Source: Nocardioides eburneiflavus (GTDB lineage Bacteria > Actinomycetota > Actinomycetes > Propionibacteriales > Nocardioidaceae). Taken from it: DNA of 64,000 nt. Location of the stretch: contig NZ_SRRO01000001.1 of the NCBI RefSeq assembly GCF_004785795.1, forward strand, positions 620,001-684,000. The letters are read 5' to 3'. This document shows, in pieces, positions 51,099-58,921 of this stretch; positions within the stretch are counted from its first letter, which is position 1, and each line of letters begins with the position of its first letter. Below the pieces are notes generated by a model. That model saw nothing but the letters and a program-made list of their open reading frames with translations. It was not told the origin of the DNA and made no database searches. The translations under genes and the position numbers were made by a program.

Positions 51099-52259
51099 AT
51101 GAAGGTCGACCTCACCGTCGCGGCGATCCCCGCGTTCATCGGCGCGATGGCCGCCGAGCACGCCTGGCAGCGCGCGCACCCGGTGGAGCCGGGCACCCGG
51201 GCCGGTGACTACCAGCTCGCCGACACCGTCGCGAGCCTCAGCATGGGGGTCGGCAGCCTCGCCGCGCCGTACGTCGCGCGCCGCCTGCTGGACCCCCTCA
51301 CCCCGGGTGTCGGCCGCCACGGGCGCACGCTGCTGGCGGTGGGCGCCGCGGCAGCCGTGCTGACCACGGTCGGTGACGTCGTACGCCGCCGCCTGCGCGA
51401 CGGTCGGCTGCCGGACCCGCAGACCGTCCCGGCGCAGGTCCGCGAGGTGCAGGAGGAGCTCGCCGACATCCGTCAGGGCCCCGCGGTTCCCCCGGAGGAG
51501 CGGACGAGACCGGTGCTGCGTCGCGCGCACGGCGCCCTCGCCGTCAGCGCCGTCGCGTCGACCGCCCTCGTGACGTCGACGACCTGGGCGGCGATGACCT
51601 CGGGCAAGCGCCTCTTCGCGCGCTCACCCCTCGACGTCGGCGGCGGCCGGTGGGCGCTGCTGGCCGCGGTCCTCGGCTGGGACTTCATCTACTACTGGAA
51701 CCACCGCCTCAGCCACGAGAGCCGCTGGCTCTGGGCGGTGCACGTCGTGCACCACTCGAGCGAGCGCTACAACCTCTCGACCGCCCTGCGGCAGCCGGTG
51801 GCCGAGGGCGTCACGCTGACCGTGCCCTACGGCCTGCTCGCGCTGGCCGGCGTACGCCCCGCGCTGATCGAGCAGGCCCGCGGCATCAACCTGATCTACC
51901 AGTTCTGGATCCACACCGAGGCGATCCAGCGCCTTGGCTGGGTGGAGAAGGTCTTCAACACCCCTTCTCACCACCGCGTGCACCACGGCTCCAACCGCGA
52001 CTACCTCGACCGCAACCACGGCAGCATCCTCATCCTCTGGGACCGCCTGTTCGGGACCTTCGAGGAGGAGGACGAGCCGGTGGTCTACGGCCTCACGTCC
52101 AACATCGAGTCCTACGACCCGCTGCGGATCGCGACCCACGAGTGGCGCGACATCGCCGCCGACGTGGCCGCCGCCGACAGCTGGCACGACCGGTGGTCGT
52201 TCCTGCTCCGACGGCCGGGATGGGCGTACGCCCGGCGTGCGACGGCCGGCGTGGCCTGA
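51099..52259 (+). CDS. Sterol desaturase/fatty acid hydroxylase superfamily protein
   Basis: 386 residues. Membrane di-iron enzyme with the His clusters HRLSH, HVVHHSS and HHRVHH, plus a further His in FWIHTEAIQ, which together form the complete diiron set. A 170-residue N-terminal region with several hydrophobic helices is longer than in minimal members. The substrate could be a sterol, hopanoid, carotenoid or fatty acyl chain; not decidable. In the ancestor of this locus it directly followed menB. Confidence 0.93.
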   Translation: MKVDLTVAAIPAFIGAMAAEHAWQRAHPVEPGTRAGDYQLADTVASLSMGVGSLAAPYVARRLLDPLTPGVGRHGRTLLAVGAAAAVLTTVGDVVRRRLRDGRLPDPQTVPAQVREVQEELADIRQGPAVPPEERTRPVLRRAHGALAVSAVASTALVTSTTWAAMTSGKRLFARSPLDVGGGRWALLAAVLGWDFIYYWNHRLSHESRWLWAVHVVHHSSERYNLSTALRQPVAEGVTLTVPYGLLALAGVRPALIEQARGINLIYQFWIHTEAIQRLGWVEKVFNTPSHHRVHHGSNRDYLDRNHGSILILWDRLFGTFEEEDEPVVYGLTSNIESYDPLRIATHEWRDIAADVAAADSWHDRWSFLLRRPGWAYARRATAGVA

Positions 52260-52285
52260 ACGCTCGTCCACAACCCGCCGGGTGG

Positions 52286-52337
52286 TCCGCTGCGAAAGGC
52301 CGGTCGGACGGCGGCGGCACCGGCATTTCGCAGCGGA
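52286..52337. terminator. Long inverted repeat between convergent genes
   Basis: Perfect 12-bp arms TCCGCTGCGAAA (52286-52297) and TTTCGCAGCGGA (52326-52337), with inner CCGGT/ACCGG pairing around a short GC-rich loop. Lies between the desaturase and the ATP-grasp gene ends; probable bidirectional terminator. Confidence 0.7.
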
Positions 52338-52367
52338 CTATCGAGAGGGGGTGGGGACGGAGCGCAC

Positions 52368-53408
52368 TCAGCTGGTCGCGAGCGTGTGGTTGTCGATCTC
52401 CGGGTAGTGCTTGCGGATGTTCACCTTGCGCTCGAGCTCGCCGATGATCGCGGGCGCGAAGTTGACCTCGTAGAGCGCCTGGGCGCTGCCGAGCCCGCCG
52501 GGGCTGAACACGTTGATCTCCATCAGCTTGTCGCCGACGATGTCGAGGCCGACGAGGAACATCCCGTCTGACACGAGCTTGGGCCGCACGACCTCGACCA
52601 TCTGCAGCATCTCGTCGGTGACCGCGACCTTCACGGCCTTGCCGCCGGCCGACATGTTGGAGCGGATGTCCTTGGTGGACGGCGTTCGCCGGAACGCGGC
52701 GTACTCGCCGTCGACCATGAGCGGCTGGCCGTTCATCACGAACATGCGCACGTCGCCCTTGGCCGCCTCGGGGAGGTACTCCTGGGCGACGACGTAGCCG
52801 TCGCGGGAGATCGCCTCGATGATCTGCTTGAGGTTGGGCGCCTCCTTGCGGTCGACCAGGAACACCCCCGCCCCGCCGGACCCCTGGAGCGGCTTGAGCA
52901 CCGCCTTGCCGCCGAGGTCCTTGATGAACTCCTCGATCATGTCCTCGTCGCGCGAGATGAGCGTGCGCGGGCGGACGATCTCGGGGAAGTGCTGGAAGTA
53001 GGCCTTCGACAGCGCGTTGGCGAGGCTCGTCGGGTCGTTGACGACGAGCACCCCGCTGGAGGCGATGAGCTGCCCGAACGCGACGCCGGCGTTGTTGCGC
53101 CACGGGTCGGACTCCGCGTCGTCGGCCGGGTCGTTGCGCAGCATCACCACGTCGAACTCGTCCATGCCGATGAGCTGCTCCACGTCCGGCTTCTTCACGT
53201 CCGACAGGTGCCGCTCGAGCGAGCGGTACGACTTGGCCTGGCCGGCGCGGGCCTTGGTGCTCAGCGACCCGTCGGGCTCGTAGGCGAAGTCGCCGATCCC
53301 CATGTACCAGGCCTCGTGGCCCATCTCCTTCGCGGCCATGGCGAGGCGGTTGGTGGTGTACTCCGCCTTCTCCGTGGCGATGTCGTTGACGACGAATCCG
53401 ATCTTCAT
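52368..53408 (-). CDS. ATP-grasp ligase resembling glutathione synthetase
   Basis: 346 residues. The N-terminal Rossmann-like part (MKIGFVVNDIATEKAEYTTNRLAMAA) and ATP-grasp core (GGKAVLKPLQGSGGAGVFLV, YVVAQEYLPEAAKGDVRMFVMNG, LVGLDIVGDKLMEINVFSPGGLG) are those of GshB. However, it lacks a GshA partner and actinobacteria generally use mycothiol. So it more likely ligates an amino acid or glycine to another acidic peptide. Last gene of an operon with DUF1704 and N-formylglutamate amidohydrolase family genes; overlaps the former by 4 bp. The biochemical product is unknown. Confidence 0.9.
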   Translation of the reverse strand: MKIGFVVNDIATEKAEYTTNRLAMAAKEMGHEAWYMGIGDFAYEPDGSLSTKARAGQAKSYRSLERHLSDVKKPDVEQLIGMDEFDVVMLRNDPADDAESDPWRNNAGVAFGQLIASSGVLVVNDPTSLANALSKAYFQHFPEIVRPRTLISRDEDMIEEFIKDLGGKAVLKPLQGSGGAGVFLVDRKEAPNLKQIIEAISRDGYVVAQEYLPEAAKGDVRMFVMNGQPLMVDGEYAAFRRTPSTKDIRSNMSAGGKAVKVAVTDEMLQMVEVVRPKLVSDGMFLVGLDIVGDKLMEINVFSPGGLGSAQALYEVNFAPAIIGELERKVNIRKHYPEIDNHTLATS

Positions 53409-54595
53409 GCTGGTCCCTCCAGGAGCGTGCTGAGGTCGTCGGTGCCGGCCGCCCGGGCGAGGTTGTCGTGGGCGGCCGGGTCGAGCAGGTAGCGCGGCAG
53501 CACCCGGGCGGGGCGCAGCAGCCCGCGCTCCTCCAGGTCGCCGATGAGCGGCAGGTCGCGCAGCGAGAACTTGCCGAGCCACAGCTGGTCGAGCGAGCCG
53601 CCCGACCCGAGGTGCTCGAGGAGCTCGACGAGCCCGCGCAGGTAGATCGCGTCCTTGGTCATCCCGCCCGAGCGGTAGACGCGCATGACGGTGGTCCACG
53701 CGCTCCCGCTCGGGAAGTCGTCGGCCACCAGCGCCTCATGCGCCTCGGCGAACGAGGCGCCGGAGACGAGCCGGTGGACGGTCACGACACGACCGGCCAG
53801 CTGCCGCAGCCGGAAGGCGGTGAGGCCACCGCAGGCGATCTCGGCGAGCACGGCCAGGCCCTCCTGCGTCTCGTCGTAGCCGGCCAGCCCCACTCCGAGC
53901 ACCTTGATCGGCTGGTGGCTGCCGTTGGCCTGCGTGACCAGGTGGGTGCCGACCTCGTGGTGCAGCAGTGCCTGCGCCCGCGGCCGCTGGACCTTGGTCT
54001 CCGGGCCGATGAGCAGCACGTCGCCGGAGACCATGACGCCGTTGACGTCGGAGCGGATCTCGGCGTGCATGTCGAGGTCGGGGTCCTCGTCGCGGTAGCG
54101 CGCGATCTCGGCCTCCGCCAGGGCGAGGAACTCGTCGGCGTCGAGGGCCTCGTCGGTCGGCTCGGTGCGGGTGATGGTGGCGAGCAGGCCCTCGGCCTGC
54201 TTGCGCAGCGACGGCGACACCCCGCCGTACAGCTCCACGCTCAGCGGCAGGAAGTCGTCGGTGTCGCGCGCCTCCAGCATGTCGAGCTGGAGCTCCATCT
54301 CGCGGTGCTTGGCGCGCAGCAGCTGCCCGAGGACCGGGTCCTCGACCTCACCGGGGTCGATGTCGTCGAGCTCCGTACGGACGACCGCCGGATCGGTCTC
54401 GAGCTCGCGGTAGGTGAAGGGCGGGTCGGTGTCCCGGCCCTCGAGGAAGTCGTCACGCAGGTCGTCGGCGTCGACCGGCGTGATGTCGAGCAGGAAGCGG
54501 TAGCTCTGGGCGAGCAGCGAGAGCCGGTGGTCGACGGCGAGGTCCCTGGCGCTCAGCTCGCCGACGGGCCGCGGAGGGTCGGCGTCGCCGCTCAT
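53405..54595 (-). CDS. DUF1704 (QEGLA-motif) putative metallopeptidase
   Basis: 396 residues. Annotated in databases as flavohaemoglobin expression-modulating QEGLA motif protein. The key segment is ALLHHEVGTHLVTQANG, an HExxxH zinc motif, followed about 30 residues later by YDETQEGLAVLAEIACGG, where the QEGLA Glu would be the third ligand. The eukaryotic DUF1704 protein MATCAP is a tyrosine carboxypeptidase of tubulin, so a carboxypeptidase activity is a reasonable inference for this bacterial relative. Middle gene of a three-gene operon with 4-bp overlaps on both sides. Confidence 0.92.
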   Translation of the reverse strand: MSGDADPPRPVGELSARDLAVDHRLSLLAQSYRFLLDITPVDADDLRDDFLEGRDTDPPFTYRELETDPAVVRTELDDIDPGEVEDPVLGQLLRAKHREMELQLDMLEARDTDDFLPLSVELYGGVSPSLRKQAEGLLATITRTEPTDEALDADEFLALAEAEIARYRDEDPDLDMHAEIRSDVNGVMVSGDVLLIGPETKVQRPRAQALLHHEVGTHLVTQANGSHQPIKVLGVGLAGYDETQEGLAVLAEIACGGLTAFRLRQLAGRVVTVHRLVSGASFAEAHEALVADDFPSGSAWTTVMRVYRSGGMTKDAIYLRGLVELLEHLGSGGSLDQLWLGKFSLRDLPLIGDLEERGLLRPARVLPRYLLDPAAHDNLARAAGTDDLSTLLEGPA

Positions 54596-55395
54596 CGCAG
54601 CCGCTCCAGCTCGTCGAGCAGACCGGGCACGGCCGCTGCGAGGCCCTCCTGGGCGCAGCGGAACCGGTCGGCGTGCAGCTCGCCGGTCCACTCGTCCATG
54701 AAGGTCTTCTTGAACTCGAGTGCCAGCACGCAGCCCACCCGCGGGTAGCGGTCGTGCACCCACCAGGCGAGGTTGCGCCCCTCGAACGCGACGTTCTCCC
54801 GGGCGTCGAGCGGCCCGCACCCCAGTCTGGCGTCGCGCAGGTCGCCCATGAAGCGCTCGACCAGCGGACCGAACAGGTCGTGGTCGAGGCTGCCGGTGCC
54901 GACGTTGACCTCGGGGTTGTCCTCCGCCGGGGCGGGTGGCTCCTCGGCGCCGTCACGGCGGTGGTTGTAGGAGTGCACGTCGAGCAGCACGAACGGACCG
55001 CGCTCGGCCACCGCGTCGAGCCGCGGCGCGAGCGCGTCGTAGAAGGCGTCGTACGTCGCGAGGCTGCCCTCGAAGAGCTCGTCGGAGAGCTCGCCGCCGC
55101 GCCACACCTCGAGCCCCCAGCAGTCGTCGGGCGTGCGGTAGACCGCCTCGCGACGCGGCCGGTTGAGGTCGGCCTCGAAGCGCGAGCGCGAGGTCAGCAC
55201 GTGGTCGGGCACGACCGCGGCGAGCCGGTCGGTGAACGGGTCCTCCTCACGGAACCGCTCGGCCTCGTCGAGCACCATCGCCTCCGCGATCTCGGGCCGC
55301 AGGCCGTGGCCGGCGTGCACCGACGTCGCCACCAGCTGACCGCTCCAGTCACCGACGAACGTGACCACGTCCGACGTCCCTCCCAAGTCAGTCAT
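54592..55395 (-). CDS. N-formylglutamate amidohydrolase family protein
   Basis: 267 residues. Zinc-dependent amidohydrolase fold of the FGase family: SVHAGHGLRPEI (His), EADLNRPRREAVY and VLLDVHSYNHRRDG, with late ALEFKKTFMDEWTGE. Known members hydrolyse N-formyl-L-glutamate in histidine breakdown, but no hut genes are near and the company of DUF1704 and an ATP-grasp ligase suggests a different acyl-amino-acid or peptide substrate. First gene of the operon; its stop overlaps the DUF1704 start by 4 bp. Confidence 0.9.
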   Translation of the reverse strand: MTDLGGTSDVVTFVGDWSGQLVATSVHAGHGLRPEIAEAMVLDEAERFREEDPFTDRLAAVVPDHVLTSRSRFEADLNRPRREAVYRTPDDCWGLEVWRGGELSDELFEGSLATYDAFYDALAPRLDAVAERGPFVLLDVHSYNHRRDGAEEPPAPAEDNPEVNVGTGSLDHDLFGPLVERFMGDLRDARLGCGPLDARENVAFEGRNLAWWVHDRYPRVGCVLALEFKKTFMDEWTGELHADRFRCAQEGLAAAVPGLLDELERLR

Positions 55396-55475
55396 GCCCG
55401 CCTGTCTACCGGAGTCGCGACGCCACCTCCACGCGCGCGCACCCCTACGGGTGACGGGCTGGTAGGACTGGTGAC

Positions 55476-56165
55476 ATGGGTCGTCACCAGAAGGTCGTCG
55501 TGCTCACCGGAGCCGGCATCTCCGCCGAGAGCGGGCTCACCACCTTCCGCGACTCCGGGGGCCTGTGGGAGGGCCACGACCCCATGCAGGTCGCCACCCC
55601 TGAGGCGTACGCGCACGACCCGCACCTGGTGCAGCGGTTCTACGACGCGCGGCGCGCGGCCCTGTCCCGCGTCGAGCCCAACGCCGCCCATCACGCGCTC
55701 GTACGCCTCGAGGAGGTCCTCGGCGACGACCTGCTCGTCGTCACCCAGAACGTCGACGACCTCCACGAGCGCGCCGGCTCGCGACGGGTCCACCACCTCC
55801 ACGGCCGGCTGCGGTCGGCGTGGTGCACGGCCTGCGACGCCCGCCACGCCTGGGAGGGTCCGCTGGTCGACGGGCCGCCCTGCCCCGGGTGCGGGTCGGC
55901 GACCCTGCGCCCCGACGTCGTGTGGTTCGGAGAGGTCCCCTACGGCATGGACGTCGTCGAGGAGGCCCTCTGGGAGTGCGACCTGTTCGTCTCGATCGGT
56001 ACGTCGGGCACGGTCTACCCGGCCGCCGCGTTCGTGCACTGGGCGCGGGGCGACACGCTCGAGCTGAACCTCGAGCCGAGCGCCGGTGCCACCGACTTCG
56101 CCGAGTCGCGGCACGGCCCGGCCGGGCGGCTCGTGCCGGCGTGGGTCGAGGAGCTGCTCGGCTGA
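55476..56165 (+). CDS. cobB: Sirtuin, NAD-dependent protein deacylase
   Basis: 229 residues. Class III sirtuin: GAGISAESGLTTFRDSGGLWEGHDP, TQNVDDLHERAGS, HLHGRL, structural zinc by CTACDA and CPGCG, then LRPDVVWFGEVPYGM and SIGTSGTVYPAA. F-Y-D-A-R (about 65-69) supplies the YxxR pocket that binds succinyl and malonyl lysine, so desuccinylase as well as deacetylase activity is likely. Cytosolic. Divergent from the FGase-DUF1704 operon by 80 bp. Confidence 0.95.
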   Translation: MGRHQKVVVLTGAGISAESGLTTFRDSGGLWEGHDPMQVATPEAYAHDPHLVQRFYDARRAALSRVEPNAAHHALVRLEEVLGDDLLVVTQNVDDLHERAGSRRVHHLHGRLRSAWCTACDARHAWEGPLVDGPPCPGCGSATLRPDVVWFGEVPYGMDVVEEALWECDLFVSIGTSGTVYPAAAFVHWARGDTLELNLEPSAGATDFAESRHGPAGRLVPAWVEELLG

Positions 56166-56234
56166 GTTGCGTCGATCGCCTGCGGTGCGGCCCCGTCCGT
56201 GATGGGATCGAGCGGCTCAGGACGAGGGGGACCC

Positions 56235-57032
56235 ATGCGCACGATCCGCGGGTTGGCGGCGACCGCCGCACTGGTGGCGGCCGCCACCGGGTGCGGCGTG
56301 TACGAGGACTTCACCACGAGCGACTTCGCCCAGCAGGACGGGGACGCCATCGTCGCCGCTGCCAGCGAGGCGATGCTCGAGGTGACGAGCCTGCGGATGA
56401 CGGGGCAGGTGCGCGACGGTGGGGAGCAGTTCTTCGTCGACCTCAGCATGGACCGCGATGACCGCTGCACCGGCACGCTGCGGGTCGGGGGCAGCCACCT
56501 CGACATCCGCCGCATCGGGGACCGTGCCTGGATCAAGGGTGAGGCCGGTGCGTTCAACCGCCTCGGCGGCGGGTCCGTCCCGCGCCAGGTGCTCGACCGT
56601 CTCAGCAGGTCCTGGCTCCGGGTCGACACCAGCACCGCCCGGCAGCTGTGCGACTTCGACGCTCTGCTCGAGAGCTTCGAGGTCGTCGACCTCGGCCAGG
56701 AGCAGGACGACGGCAAGGACGACGGCAAGGGCGCCGGCAAGGGCGCCGGCAAGGGAGCCGGCGGCGGGTCCGCGCAGCAGGACGAGGACGACGCCGTGGC
56801 CCCCGCCACCGTCGTGGAGGAGACCACGATCGACGGCGACAAGGCCGTGCAGCTCACCGCGTCCCCCGGCGGCGCGCACGACGAGACCGCCTGGGTGCTC
56901 AGCGAGGCGCCCCACCACGTCGTGAAGCTGGAGTCCACCTCGATGAAGGACGGCGGCACCCTGTCGTTCTCCGAGTTCGACGTGCCCGTCGAGGTAGAGG
57001 CGCCTGCGCGCAAGGACGTCATCCGCTCCTGA
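56235..57032 (+). CDS. LprG/LppX-like lipoprotein with Gly-Lys repeat insert
   Basis: 265 residues from ATG at 56235 (GAGGGGG upstream). Signal peptide ends at lipobox ATGC (Cys21). The fold pattern GDAIVAAASEAMLEVTSLRMTGQV...LRVGGSHLDIRRIGDRAWIKGE is that of the LppX/LprAFG lipid-carrier family. A low-complexity insertion near 160-185 repeats DGK then GAGK units (EQDDGKDDGKGAGKGAGKG). LprG homologues carry triacylated lipids across the envelope. Its end overlaps the convergent sensor kinase gene by 14 bp. Confidence 0.88.
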   Translation: MRTIRGLAATAALVAAATGCGVYEDFTTSDFAQQDGDAIVAAASEAMLEVTSLRMTGQVRDGGEQFFVDLSMDRDDRCTGTLRVGGSHLDIRRIGDRAWIKGEAGAFNRLGGGSVPRQVLDRLSRSWLRVDTSTARQLCDFDALLESFEVVDLGQEQDDGKDDGKGAGKGAGKGAGGGSAQQDEDDAVAPATVVEETTIDGDKAVQLTASPGGAHDETAWVLSEAPHHVVKLESTSMKDGGTLSFSEFDVPVEVEAPARKDVIRS

Positions 57033-58806
57033 GCGGCCGGAAGTGCAGGCGTACGCAGGTGCCACGACCGAGCGTCGACTCCACCTCGACGGTCCCGCCG
57101 TGGCGCTGCATGATCTCCCGCACGATGCCGAGGCCGAGCCCGGTGCCCGGACGCATCAGCGCCTCCTCGTTGGTCGAGCGGAACAGCGGCGAGAACAGGT
57201 CGTTCTGGTCGGAGTCGGAGATGCCGATGCCCTCGTCCTTGCAGGCGAAGGACAGCCCCCCGTCTGCGCGCCGCTCGACGCCGAGCCAGATCTCGTCGCC
57301 CGGGTCGGAGTACTTGACGGCGTTGTCGACGAGGTTGGTGACGGCGCTGGCGATCTCACGGGGGTCGGCGAGGACGACGGCCTCACCGAGGTCGCCGACG
57401 AGGTGGAGGGTGACCCCGACACGCTCGGCGACGGCGGTCATCGCCGACAGGGTCTCCTCGACGATCGGGACGAGGTCGGTGTGCTCCATGGCCGGCGGGT
57501 GCCGCGGGTCGCTCACGCGGGAGAGCATCGCGAGCCCCTGGAGCAGGTCTCCCAGGCGCTCGCTGCCCCTCAGGATGGCCTGCGCTCGCTTGCGGTCGCG
57601 CTCGTCGACGAACTTGCTCGACGCGAGGAACTCGGCGTTGGCGGCGATCACGGTCATCGGGTTGTTGATCTCGTGGGTGAGCTCGCGCAGGAAGCGGTGC
57701 CGCGACTCCTCGAGCTCGCGCAGCTCGGTCAGCAGCCGACGCTCGCGCTGGGTGGCGTGGGCGTTGGCGATGGCGCGGCCCAGGTCGTGCCCGAGCTCGA
57801 GGGCGGCGACCCCCTCGCCGTCGGTCCAGCGCCGCGACCCGGTGCGCCGCGCGCACATCAGCATGCCGAGGACCTCGTCGTCGACGCCGACGGGCGCCAC
57901 GACGACCGCCTCGAAGCCGGCGGCGCGCAGGGCGTCGCTGAACCACGGGGCGTACGCCGCCAGCCCGGCGTCGCCCCAGACGTTCTCCGGCTCGATGACC
58001 AGCACGTGCTGGCCCTTCCACGCCCGCGCTGCGGCCTCGTCGAGCGCACGCCGCACCTCGGGCGCCAGCTGGAGGCCGAGGCTGTCGGGGGCGTCGGCGT
58101 CCTCGTCGATGAACACGCGGATCTCGAGCTCGTCGACCGACAGCGCCCCGAGCAGCGTCGAGCGGGCTTCGCGCAGCAGGTGCCCGACGTCGTGCCGCGC
58201 CGGGCCGGACCGGGCCAGGCGCCGCGTGGCCCGGATGACCCGCATGTGGTCGGCGTACTCCTCGCGCTCGATCGCGGTGAGCACCGAGTTGAGCGTCATC
58301 GCGAGCTCGTCGGAGATCTCGAGGAGCCGCTCCTTGTCGGGGCGCCGCGAGTCGACGGGGACGTCGAGGTAGAGCAGGGCACGGAGGTCGCCGCGCTCGT
58401 CGAGGATCCGGGCGACCAGCATGTCCATCGGGTGCCAGTCGCCGACCTGGCCGGTGACCGGGATGTCGGGCACGACGATCACGCCGTCCATCTGCTCGCG
58501 CAGCTCCTCGGAGAAGTTCTCCTCGGGGACCCAGATGAAGAGTCCGAACGGCTCGCCGGCGGCGAAGACCTGCTGCATGTCCGAGAGCCGCGAGGCGGTG
58601 CCGAGCCGCTCCTCGGCGCTGGTCAGGTCGCCGTAGATCGCCACGAGCTCCAGCAGGCCCTTGGGGCGGACCACCTCGATCGCGCACACGCGGAAGCCGG
58701 CGCGGGTGGCGGCGTCGCGGGCGAGGGCGTGCATCAGCGCCCGGGCACGTGCATCACCCCAGCTCAGGTCGCGCGTCCTGCGCTCCCCCTTCGGCCCCTG
58801 TTCCAT
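57019..58806 (-). CDS. Cytosolic sensor histidine kinase with GAF-like sensor domains
   Basis: 595 residues from ATG at 58806 (GGGGAGGG upstream; GTG at 58833 is a weaker option). No membrane helices. Two GAF-type regions (about 20-190 and 215-375) contain LRALLYLDVPVD and VVVAPVGVDDEVLGMLM. HisKA: RHRFLRELTHEINNPMTVIAAN with phospho-His; then VTNLVDNAVKYSD, KDEGIGIS and RPGTGLGLGIVREIM. All kinase boxes present. No response regulator is adjacent. Tandem paralogue of the kinase at 58922; both share the odd N-terminal DWHPMD-type lead and DLRALLYLDEP wording. Confidence 0.93.
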   Translation of the reverse strand: MEQGPKGERRTRDLSWGDARARALMHALARDAATRAGFRVCAIEVVRPKGLLELVAIYGDLTSAEERLGTASRLSDMQQVFAAGEPFGLFIWVPEENFSEELREQMDGVIVVPDIPVTGQVGDWHPMDMLVARILDERGDLRALLYLDVPVDSRRPDKERLLEISDELAMTLNSVLTAIEREEYADHMRVIRATRRLARSGPARHDVGHLLREARSTLLGALSVDELEIRVFIDEDADAPDSLGLQLAPEVRRALDEAAARAWKGQHVLVIEPENVWGDAGLAAYAPWFSDALRAAGFEAVVVAPVGVDDEVLGMLMCARRTGSRRWTDGEGVAALELGHDLGRAIANAHATQRERRLLTELRELEESRHRFLRELTHEINNPMTVIAANAEFLASSKFVDERDRKRAQAILRGSERLGDLLQGLAMLSRVSDPRHPPAMEHTDLVPIVEETLSAMTAVAERVGVTLHLVGDLGEAVVLADPREIASAVTNLVDNAVKYSDPGDEIWLGVERRADGGLSFACKDEGIGISDSDQNDLFSPLFRSTNEEALMRPGTGLGLGIVREIMQRHGGTVEVESTLGRGTCVRLHFRPLRSG

Positions 58807-58921
58807 GGCGCACTCGCCCTCCCCACCCGCCACTGGGATGGTAGGCGCGGGCCCGAGCGTCCGGGCACGTTTCCGCAGGTCTTGACCCCGGCTGTGGACG
58901 AACTGTTGCCCAGTGCCGCAC

